Below are positions 6,572 to 11,909 of a stretch of 11,909 nt of DNA, piece by piece. Under the pieces are notes generated by a model. The model saw nothing but the letters and a program-made list of their open reading frames with translations, did not search any database and had not been told where the DNA came from. The number at the start of each line of letters is the position of its first letter. The stretch's first letter is position 1. This DNA is from Acetobacteraceae bacterium (lineage in GTDB: Bacteria > Pseudomonadota > Alphaproteobacteria > Acetobacterales > Acetobacteraceae), in NCBI GenBank assembly GCA_027323595.1, contig DAHWBL010000119.1, positions 1 through 11,909 on the forward strand, given 5' to 3'. The position numbers and the translations under genes were made by a program.

Positions 6572-6642
6572 ATTCTCGCGCACCAGCGCGGCTTGCTATC
6601 CTCGTGCACCCGCGCGGCTTGCTATCCTCGTGCACCAGCGCG
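6565..6642 (+). repeat. Three tandem 26-bp direct repeats in the divergent promoter region
   Basis: Units are 6565-6590, 6591-6616 and 6617-6642, each starting GCTTGCTAT and ending in GCGCG. Units 2 and 3 differ at one base; unit 1 differs from unit 3 at two. Each unit carries TTGCTAT and a GCACC element resembling one half of an NtrC site. They lie in the leader of the rightward operon and 48-125 bp upstream of atzG, so they could be activator sites for the leftward operon or leader RNA elements. Confidence 0.85.
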
Positions 6643-6651
6643 CGTCGCAAC

Positions 6652-6656
6652 AGGAG
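6652..6656 (+). promoter_or_regulatory. Ribosome binding site deciding the GTG start at 6664
   Basis: AGGAG lies 7 bases before GTG at 6664. It excludes the upstream in-frame ATG codons, which would translate through the 26-bp repeats. Confidence 0.8.
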
Positions 6657-6663
6657 TCGCCCC

Positions 6664-7332
6664 GTGAGTCAGATCGTCGACGCCAGGCCCTTTGCCTATG
6701 AGTTCGCGCCCGAGCGTGCCGCGCTGGTGGTGATCGACATGCAGCGCGATTTCCTGGAGCCGGGGGGGTTCGGCGAAACGCTGGGCAACGATGTGGGGCT
6801 GCTGGCGCCGGCCATCGCGGGCACCGCGCGGCTGCTGCGCGCGGCCCGGGCGGCGGGGATGCTGATCGTGCACACGCGCGAATGTCACAGGCCCGATCTG
6901 TCGGATTGCCCGCCGGCCAAGCGCGGGCGCGGCGCGCCGTCGTTGCGCATCGGCGATGTGGGGCCGATGGGGCGCATTCTGATCGCCGGTGAGCCGGGGG
7001 CGGATATCATCCCCGCGCTCGCGCCGCTGGCCGGCGAGCTGGTGATCGACAAGCCTGGCAAGGGCGCGTTTCACGCCACCGACCTGCATGCGCTGCTTGG
7101 CGCGCGCGGCGTCACGCATCTGCTGTTCGCCGGCGTGACCACCGAGGTCTGCGTGCAGACCACCATGCGCGAGGCCAATGATCGCGGCTATGATTGCCTG
7201 CTGGTGGAAGACGCCACGGACAGCTACTTTCCCGCCTTCAAACAGGCGGTGCTGGACATGGTGCGGGCGCAGGGGGCGATCGTGGGGTGGACGGCGGACA
7301 GCCATCAGGTCGCGGCGGCGCTGCGGGCATGA
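6664..7332 (+). CDS. Isochorismatase-family cysteine amidohydrolase (biuret/triuret hydrolase-like)
   Basis: A 222-residue cysteine hydrolase starting at GTG. The catalytic triad is Asp25 (VVIDMQRDFLEPGG), Lys130 (VIDKPGKGAF) and Cys163 (FAGVTTEVCVQTTMREAND); the spacing resembles that of biuret hydrolase BiuH. Family members cleave unsubstituted amides: biuret to allophanate (BiuH), triuret to carboxybiuret (TrtA), ureidoacrylate (RutB), N-carbamoylsarcosine. The operon with atzF, and divergent atzGE, make biuret or triuret the best guesses. Triuret is attractive because its product, carboxybiuret, is the AtzE substrate. Pure isochorismate hydrolysis is unlikely, with no siderophore genes nearby. 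The stop overlaps the atzF start as ATGA. Family certain; substrate inferred. Confidence 0.88.
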   Translation: MSQIVDARPFAYEFAPERAALVVIDMQRDFLEPGGFGETLGNDVGLLAPAIAGTARLLRAARAAGMLIVHTRECHRPDLSDCPPAKRGRGAPSLRIGDVGPMGRILIAGEPGADIIPALAPLAGELVIDKPGKGAFHATDLHALLGARGVTHLLFAGVTTEVCVQTTMREANDRGYDCLLVEDATDSYFPAFKQAVLDMVRAQGAIVGWTADSHQVAAALRA

Positions 7333-9038
7333 CCGACCCGATCGCGGCGGCCGAAGCGGCGATCGCGGCCGACCGCGCCTGCGCCGACCCGGCGATCTGG
7401 ATCACCCGGCTGGCGGACGCCACGATCCGCGCGCGCGCCGCCGCCCTTGCCGCCGAGGGGCCGCAGGGCCGGCCGCTGTGGGGCGTGCCGGTGGCGGTGA
7501 AGGACAACATCGACATCGCCGGGCTGCCGACCACGGCGGCCTGTCCGGATTTCGCCACCGTGGCGGGCGCGCACGCGCCGGCGGTGGCGCGGCTGCTGGC
7601 GGCCGGGGCCAACATCATCGGCAAGACCAATCTGGACCAGTTCGCCACCGGCCTGGTGGGCGTGCGCAGCCCCTATGGCGTGCCGCGCAACCGGTTCGAT
7701 CCGGACCGGGTGCCGGGCGGGTCGTCGTCGGGCTCGGCGGTGGCGGTGGCGGCCGGCATCGTGCCTTTGGCGCTGGGCACCGACACCGCCGGGTCGGGGC
7801 GGGTGCCGGCGATGTTTGGCAACATCGTCGGGCTGAAGCCCACGGTGGGCGCGATCCCGTCGCTGGGGGTGGTGCCGGCCTGCCGGTCGGTCGACACCAT
7901 CTCGATCTTTGCCACCCATGTCGATTTGGCTCTCGCCGCGGCGCGTGCCATCGCCGGGCCGGAGGCGGCCGACCGCTACAGCCGCCGGCCGCCGTTCGAC
8001 CATCTGCGGCGCGGCGGCGAGGGGCTGCGCGTCGCGGTGATCTATCCGCGGCCGATCTGCACCGGGCCGGTCGCGGAGGTCTATGACAGGGTGGTGGCCG
8101 GGCTCGATGACGCCGAGCGGATCGACATCGCGCCGTTCCTGGCGATCGCGCGGCTGCTGTATGACGGGCCGTGGGTGGCCGAGCGCACCGCCGCCCTGGC
8201 GGGGTTTCTCGACGCCCATCCGGACTCCATCCTGCCCACCACACGGGCGATTCTGGAGGGTGGGCGGGCGCGTGGCGCGGTGGAGGCGTTCGACGGGTTT
8301 CATGCGCTGGCCGAGGCGCGCCGGCTGGCCGACCAGCTTTTTGCCCGTTGCGACGCGCTGCTGCTGCCCACCGCGCCGGGCACGCCGAGCCTGGCCGAAC
8401 TGGCGGCCGACCCGATCGGGCCGAACAGCTGGCTCGGCAGCTACACCAATTTCGTCAATCTGTGCGATCTGGCCGGCTGGGCGGTGCCGGCGGGGATGGA
8501 TGGGCAGGGGTTGCCGGCCGGGGTGTGCCTGCTGGGTCCGGCCTGGAGCGAGGGGCGGCTGGCCGGGCTCGCCGACCGCATCCATCGCGCCCATGCCGGG
8601 CGGATCGGCGCCACCGACCAGCCACTGCCGCCCGCGGCGCCGCCCGCGCCGCTGGGCCCCGATGAGATCGCGCTGTTCTGTATCGGTGCGCATATGGAGG
8701 GGTTGCCGCTGAACCGGGCGATCACCGGGCGCGGCGGGCGCAAGCTGCGGGTGGCGGCGACGGTGGCCGAATACCGGCTGTTCGATCTGGGCAACCGGCC
8801 GGGGCTGCTGCATGCGCCGGGGCAGGGCGGGGCGATCGAGGGCGAGGTGTGGGCGCTGCCGGCGGCGGCCATCGGGCCGGTGCTGGCCGAGGTGCCGCCG
8901 CCGCTGGGCTTCGGCACGGTGCGGCTGGAGGACGGGCCGTGCCTGGGGTTTCTCGCCGAGCCGTCGGGGCTTGCCGAGGCGGCGGAGATCACGGCACTGG
9001 GGGGCTGGCGGGCGCTGCTCAAGCGGCGGGCCGGGTGA
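7329..9038 (+). CDS. atzF: Allophanate hydrolase AtzF
   Basis: A 569-residue two-domain enzyme that converts allophanate (or 1,3-dicarboxyurea) to CO2 and ammonia, the last step of cyanuric acid, biuret and triuret use. The N-terminal amidase domain (about 1-430) carries Lys58 (GVPVAVKDNIDIAG), cis-Ser132 (VPGGSSSGSAVAVA) and nucleophile Ser156 (GTDTAGSGRVPAMFG). The C-terminal domain (about 444-569) begins EIALFCIGAHMEGLPLN and contains AATVAEYRLFDLG, PGLLHAP and GGAIEGEVWAL, matching the small allophanate-hydrolase C-terminal domain that decarboxylates the amidase product. The length is slightly below the ~600 of Pseudomonas AtzF. No biotin carboxylase (urea carboxylase) gene is adjacent, so it is more likely fed by biuret/carboxybiuret than by urea. 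The ATGA overlap with the preceding hydrolase implies coupled translation. Confidence 0.93.
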   Translation: MTDPIAAAEAAIAADRACADPAIWITRLADATIRARAAALAAEGPQGRPLWGVPVAVKDNIDIAGLPTTAACPDFATVAGAHAPAVARLLAAGANIIGKTNLDQFATGLVGVRSPYGVPRNRFDPDRVPGGSSSGSAVAVAAGIVPLALGTDTAGSGRVPAMFGNIVGLKPTVGAIPSLGVVPACRSVDTISIFATHVDLALAAARAIAGPEAADRYSRRPPFDHLRRGGEGLRVAVIYPRPICTGPVAEVYDRVVAGLDDAERIDIAPFLAIARLLYDGPWVAERTAALAGFLDAHPDSILPTTRAILEGGRARGAVEAFDGFHALAEARRLADQLFARCDALLLPTAPGTPSLAELAADPIGPNSWLGSYTNFVNLCDLAGWAVPAGMDGQGLPAGVCLLGPAWSEGRLAGLADRIHRAHAGRIGATDQPLPPAAPPAPLGPDEIALFCIGAHMEGLPLNRAITGRGGRKLRVAATVAEYRLFDLGNRPGLLHAPGQGGAIEGEVWALPAAAIGPVLAEVPPPLGFGTVRLEDGPCLGFLAEPSGLAEAAEITALGGWRALLKRRAG

Positions 9039-9055
9039 TCATGTGCTGACTTTGC

Positions 9056-9071
9056 TGGCACAACGGTTGCA
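9056..9071 (+). promoter_or_regulatory. Sigma-54 (-24/-12) promoter of the ATP-grasp/alpha-E operon
   Basis: TGGCACAACGGTTGCA is a full match to TGGCAC-N5-TTGCA, with GG and GC 10 bases apart. It sits in the 65-bp gap after atzF. Predicted start is near 9082, only about 22 nt before the ATG at 9104. Enhancer sites, if any, would lie inside the 3' end of atzF. Confidence 0.87.
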
Positions 9072-9103
9072 CACTTCGCACCACACGCAGCACAGGCGCA
9101 CCC

Positions 9104-10576
9104 ATGGCTGACGACGCCCACCACGCACCCGGCCCGTTCGATGGCCCCGGCCTGTTCCATGGCTACGACCATGGCGGATTTTTCTGCGAGCTGTTCAGCC
9201 GCATCGCCACTGACCCCGCCGCGGCGCTGATCCATCAGCGGCTGTGCGCGATGGACCCGGCCGACCTCGCGCGGCGCGCCGCGGTGGCCGAGGCGGAGCT
9301 GTATGCGCTGGGCATCACCTTCACCGTCTATTCCGACAAGGACACGATCGACCGCATCCTGCCGTTCGACCTGATCCCGCGCGTCATCGCCGCCGGCGAG
9401 TGGGACGTGATCGAGCGTGGTGTGCGCCAGCGGGTGGCCGCGCTCAATCATTTTCTGTGGGACATCTATCACGGGCAGAAAATCCTGCGCGACGGGGTGG
9501 TGCCGGCGGGGCTGGTGCTGGGCAACCCGAATTATCGCCCCGAGATGGTCGGGCTCGACGTGCCGGGCGGGATCTATGTGCATGTCTGCGGCACCGACAT
9601 CGTGCGCGACCATGAGGGCAGGTTCCTGGTGCTGGAGGACAATGCGCGTACCCCGTCGGGCGTGTCCTACGTGATCGAGAACCGGCATATGATGCAGCGG
9701 GTGTTCTCCGACCTGATGGAGGGGCTCGATATCGCGCCGGTGGGCAATTACGGCATGAAGCTGCAACAGGCGCTGGCCGGCATCGCGCCCTCGCGCGGGT
9801 CCGAGCCGCAGGTGGTTCTGCTGTCGCCTGGCATCTACAACTCCGCCTATTTCGAGCACATCTTTCTTGCCCGCGAGATGGGCGTGCCGCTGGTCGAGGG
9901 GCGGGACCTGGTGGTGGAGGACGGGCGGGTGTGGATGCGCACCACCGCGGGGCTCGCGCCGGTGGATGCCATCTATCGCCGGCTCAATGACGATTTTCTC
10001 GACCCCGACGTGTTCCGCCCCGACAGCCAGCTTGGCGTGCGCGGGCTGATCGATGTGTGGCGCAACGGCCGGGTGGTGGTGGCCAACGCGGTCGGCACCG
10101 GGGTCGCCGACGACAAGGCGATCTATGCCTACATGCCGCGCATCATCCGCTATTACCTGTCCGAGGAGCCGATCCTGGCCAATGTGCAGACCAACATCTG
10201 CGCCGAGCCGGAGGGGCTGGCCTATACGCTGGACCATCTGCATGAGCTGGTGACCAAGCCGGTCGGCGAATCGGGCGGCTATGGGCTGATCGTGGGGCCG
10301 CATGCCAGCCAGGCGGAGCTGCAACAGTTTCGCGCGCAACTGCTCGCCGACCCGGCCAACTATATCAGCCAGCCGATGATCCGCCTGTCGGTGGCGCCGA
10401 CCCTGTGCGAGGGCGTGCTGTCGCCGCGCCATATCGATCTGCGGCCGTTCGCCATCACCGGGCGCGACAGCTGGGTGTTGCCGGGCGGGCTGACGCGGGT
10501 GGCGCTGCGCGCCGGCTCGCTGGTGGTGAACAGCTCGCAGGGCGGCGGCTCCAAGGATACGTGGGTGCTGCGGTGA
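9104..10576 (+). CDS. Circularly permuted type 2 ATP-grasp protein
   Basis: A 490-residue protein of the circularly permuted ATP-grasp family (DUF404/DUF407 type). Hallmarks are GITFTVYSDKDTIDRILPFD (about 70-89), FLWDIYHGQKILRDGVVP, NPNYRPEMVG, FLVLEDNARTPSGVSYVIENR (about 174-194), YFEHIFLAREMGVPLVEG, AIYRRLNDDFLDP, VANAVGTGVADDKAIYAYMP and the C-terminal NSSQGGGSKDTWVL (about 476-489). Such proteins are predicted peptide or amide ligases, probably forming short peptides or modifying glutathione-like molecules, but the reaction is not established. It is followed 13 bp later by its usual alpha-E partner. The start ATG has only a weak ribosome site. A consensus sigma-54 promoter lies just upstream, linking this gene to nitrogen control. 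Family certain; function unknown. Confidence 0.93.
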   Translation: MADDAHHAPGPFDGPGLFHGYDHGGFFCELFSRIATDPAAALIHQRLCAMDPADLARRAAVAEAELYALGITFTVYSDKDTIDRILPFDLIPRVIAAGEWDVIERGVRQRVAALNHFLWDIYHGQKILRDGVVPAGLVLGNPNYRPEMVGLDVPGGIYVHVCGTDIVRDHEGRFLVLEDNARTPSGVSYVIENRHMMQRVFSDLMEGLDIAPVGNYGMKLQQALAGIAPSRGSEPQVVLLSPGIYNSAYFEHIFLAREMGVPLVEGRDLVVEDGRVWMRTTAGLAPVDAIYRRLNDDFLDPDVFRPDSQLGVRGLIDVWRNGRVVVANAVGTGVADDKAIYAYMPRIIRYYLSEEPILANVQTNICAEPEGLAYTLDHLHELVTKPVGESGGYGLIVGPHASQAELQQFRAQLLADPANYISQPMIRLSVAPTLCEGVLSPRHIDLRPFAITGRDSWVLPGGLTRVALRAGSLVVNSSQGGGSKDTWVLR

Positions 10577-10582
10577 GGGGAG
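10575..10582 (+). promoter_or_regulatory. Ribosome binding site of the alpha-E gene
   Basis: GAGGGGAG overlaps the ATP-grasp stop codon and lies 7 bases before the ATG at 10590, supporting that start and translation in one operon. Confidence 0.75.
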
Positions 10583-10589
10583 CGCGCCG

Positions 10590-11618
10590 ATGAGCGAGAC
10601 GCTGGAGCCGAGCCCCGGGCGCTATCTGCTGTCGCGCTATGCGGAGTCGATGTTCTGGCTCGCCCGCTACATGGAGCGGATCGAGAATCTGGCGCGTCTG
10701 CTGGACGTGACCGAGACCTTCGTGCGCACCGGCGGCACCAGCTCGGGCTGGCTGTCGATCGTGCAGATCAACGCCGATGTGGAGCGGTTTTTCGCCCGCG
10801 CCGAGCGCGCCGACCATGAATCCGTGGTGCGGTTCTATGTGCTGGACCGGGAGAACCCGACCTCGATCATGGCCTCGATCGCGGCGGCGCACGAGAACGC
10901 GCGCACGCTGCGGCCGCTGATTTCCACCGAGATGTGGTCGCAGATCAATGTGTTCCATCGCGAGCTGCGGGCGCTGACCCCGGCCGACACCACGCCGGCC
11001 AGGCTGTCGCGGCTGTGCGACCAGTTGAAACAGAGCTGCCAGACGCATGCGGGCATCACCGCCGGCACGCTGTTTCGCGACCAGGCGTGGAATTTCTACA
11101 CGCTGGGCCGGTTCATGGAGCGCGCGGACCAGACGACGCGGCTGGTGGACATCAAATACCACACGCTGCTGCCCTCGGCCGACGATGTCGGCACCGCCAT
11201 CGATCTCAGCCAGTGGCATGCGCTGCTGCGCGCGGCGGCGGGGTATCATGCGTTTCGCCGGGTCTATCCTTCGGGCATGACACCGGCCTCGGTGGCCGGT
11301 TTTCTGCTGATGAACCACTCGTTCCCGCGGTCGCTGGTGCTGTGCGTGGAGCAGTTGCGCGCCCAGTTGGGGCAGTTGCGCTCCGGCCATGGGCTGCGCG
11401 CGACCGAGGCGGAGGAGATCGTCGATGACCTGCGCGCGGCGCTGATCGCGCAGTCGATCGACACGGTGATCGGGCTGGGGCTGCATGAGTTTCTGGACTG
11501 GGTGCAGCGCCGGCTGATCAGCACCTATGGCGCCATCGCCGATGCGTTCTGGCGGGCCCCGGGCGAGGCAGATGGCGCGGCCGGGGCGGAGTCGGGGCAG
11601 GGGCAGAGCCAGGCGTGA
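10590..11618 (+). CDS. Alpha-E domain protein (DUF403)
   Basis: A 342-residue, largely alpha-helical protein. The N-terminal signature is LLSRYAESMFWLARYMERIE (13-32) followed by NLARLLDVTETFVRT. A second conserved block, WNFYTLGRFMERADQTTRLVD, lies near residues 167-187, and GFLLMNHSFPRSLVLCVEQL follows later. Alpha-E proteins almost always pair with circularly permuted ATP-grasp proteins and often with a transglutaminase-like protease; comparative genomics predicts a peptide synthesis or tagging system, with no proven substrate. Here the transglutaminase does not follow: the next gene is dcd. The last 20 residues are Gly/Ala/Gln-rich and probably disordered. It shares the sigma-54 promoter at 9056-9071. 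Confidence 0.92.
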   Translation: MSETLEPSPGRYLLSRYAESMFWLARYMERIENLARLLDVTETFVRTGGTSSGWLSIVQINADVERFFARAERADHESVVRFYVLDRENPTSIMASIAAAHENARTLRPLISTEMWSQINVFHRELRALTPADTTPARLSRLCDQLKQSCQTHAGITAGTLFRDQAWNFYTLGRFMERADQTTRLVDIKYHTLLPSADDVGTAIDLSQWHALLRAAAGYHAFRRVYPSGMTPASVAGFLLMNHSFPRSLVLCVEQLRAQLGQLRSGHGLRATEAEEIVDDLRAALIAQSIDTVIGLGLHEFLDWVQRRLISTYGAIADAFWRAPGEADGAAGAESGQGQSQA

Positions 11619-11848
11619 GCCGGGTTCGCCGGGGCGTCACAATCCTGGCGTGTAAACCTAACCTGTGCGTCACGCCAAACCTGCAACTATCGGTATCATG
11701 CCGGGGGGCGGGGTGGGCCGGGAGGTTCGCGGCGGGCGCCCGGCGGCGGGTGGAGCGTTGCGGCCCTGAGTAGAATTACGCAGGTTTTCCACGGGTTTGC
11801 GGGAGATGATCGGGGGCGAGCGGTGGCGTGGTGGTCGAGGAGATCGAA
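11619..11848. other. Intergenic region between the alpha-E gene and dcd
   Basis: These 230 bp hold a 7-bp inverted repeat (11646-11677), a very G-rich stretch (about 11701-11755) and an AT-richer patch with TAGAAT (near 11770) that could be a -10 box for dcd, though no good -35 box fits it. No gene or RNA is recognised. Confidence 0.5.
11646..11677. repeat. Inverted repeat downstream of the alpha-E gene
   Basis: TGGCGTG (11646-11652) and CACGCCA (11671-11677) can pair around an 18-nt loop, 27 bases after the alpha-E stop. There is no T-tract, so it may be a weak terminator or an operator. Confidence 0.35.
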
Positions 11849-11909
11849 ATGAGTATCAAAGCGGACCGCTGGATTCGGCGTATGGCTGAAGAACACGGCA
11901 TGATCGAGC
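11849..11909 (+). CDS. dcd: dCTP deaminase, N-terminal start only (3' partial)
   Basis: The ATG at 11849 follows GAGGAG (11837-11842) by 6 bases and opens MSIKADRWIRRMAEEHGMIE before the window ends. This is the strongly conserved start of bacterial dCTP deaminase (MSI-x-x-D-x-WIRRMA-x-EHGMIEPF), which converts dCTP to dUTP plus ammonia for thymidylate synthesis. Only 20 codons are visible, so the call rests on this conserved N-terminus. It is a housekeeping gene and probably marks the edge of the accessory nitrogen cluster. Confidence 0.85.
   Translation, partial: MSIKADRWIRRMAEEHGMIE

Larger units (their letters stand above)
6518..6663. other. Divergent control region between atzG and the isochorismatase-family gene
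   Basis: These 146 bp contain a plus-strand sigma-54 promoter (6556-6571), three tandem 26-bp repeats (6565-6642), a ribosome site (6652-6656) and, on the minus strand, an isolated -24-like TGGCACG (6544-6538). The 26-bp period is not a multiple of three, so the repeats are unlikely to be coding even though the plus-strand frame is open through them. Confidence 0.75.

Noticed and set aside
6565..6642. CRISPR array
   Set aside because: The repeats abut without spacers, so this is a tandem repeat.
6502..6663. N-terminal extension of the isochorismatase-family gene
   Set aside because: Would translate the promoter and the 26-bp repeats; the AGGAG-GTG start at 6664 gives a normal family N-terminus.
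5172..6701. 509-codon plus-strand open frame opposite atzE and atzG
   Set aside because: Antisense shadow; runs through the divergent promoter and the 26-bp repeats.
7305..8813. 502-codon minus-strand open frame opposite atzF
   Set aside because: Arg/Gln/His/Gly-rich, no motifs; atzF catalytic residues are on the plus strand.
8441..10432. 663-codon minus-strand open frame, longest in the window
   Set aside because: Spans the atzF end, the sigma-54 promoter and most of the ATP-grasp gene; composition is that of an antisense shadow.
10455..11486. 343-codon minus-strand open frame opposite the alpha-E gene
   Set aside because: Antisense shadow with no domain; the alpha-E signatures are clear on the plus strand.
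11696..11896. 66-codon minus-strand open frame near the right edge
   Set aside because: No motif and it overlaps the dcd ribosome site and start on the other strand.

Overview
This is a high-GC window with tightly packed genes and ATGA/GTGA stop-start overlaps. The protein families, a Gram-negative outer-membrane channel and several -24/-12 (sigma-54) promoters suggest a proteobacterium, most likely an alphaproteobacterium. Acetobacteraceae or Rhodospirillales are a guess. The window reads as a nitrogen-scavenging island for amide- and urea-like breakdown products of N-heterocycles (purine, triuret/biuret or s-triazine type).

Left block (1-3689). An amidohydrolase/deaminase of the 8-oxoguanine deaminase/hydroxyatrazine hydrolase type enters from outside the window. 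It is followed closely by a Rieske non-heme iron oxygenase. Converging on these from the right is a minus-strand pair: an HpxZ-like protein translationally coupled to an FAD-linked (GlcD/vanillyl-alcohol-oxidase type) oxidase. These could be the front-end steps that deaminate or oxidise a substrate.

Middle block (3690-9038). A Tsx-like outer-membrane channel stands alone behind a consensus sigma-54 promoter. To its right, atzG (GatC/HpxX-like small subunit) and atzE (HpxY-like amidase) are transcribed leftward. Divergent from them, an isochorismatase-family amidohydrolase (biuret/triuret hydrolase-like) and atzF (allophanate hydrolase) are transcribed rightward. The 146-bp divergent control region holds a second sigma-54 promoter and three tandem 26-bp repeats. 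AtzEG, AtzF and a BiuH/TrtA-like enzyme together could carry triuret or carboxybiuret to CO2 and ammonia.

Right block (9039-11618). A third consensus sigma-54 promoter drives a circularly permuted ATP-grasp protein and an alpha-E protein. This is the widespread but poorly understood peptide-ligase-like pair, here without the usual transglutaminase partner next to it. The window ends in the first codons of dCTP deaminase (dcd), a housekeeping gene.

The main point of interest is the repeated sigma-54 signal. Three near-perfect TGGCAC-N5-TTGCW elements precede a channel, an amide-hydrolase operon and the ATP-grasp/alpha-E operon. This suggests one nitrogen-starvation regulon and ties the enigmatic ATP-grasp/alpha-E pair to nitrogen scavenging.
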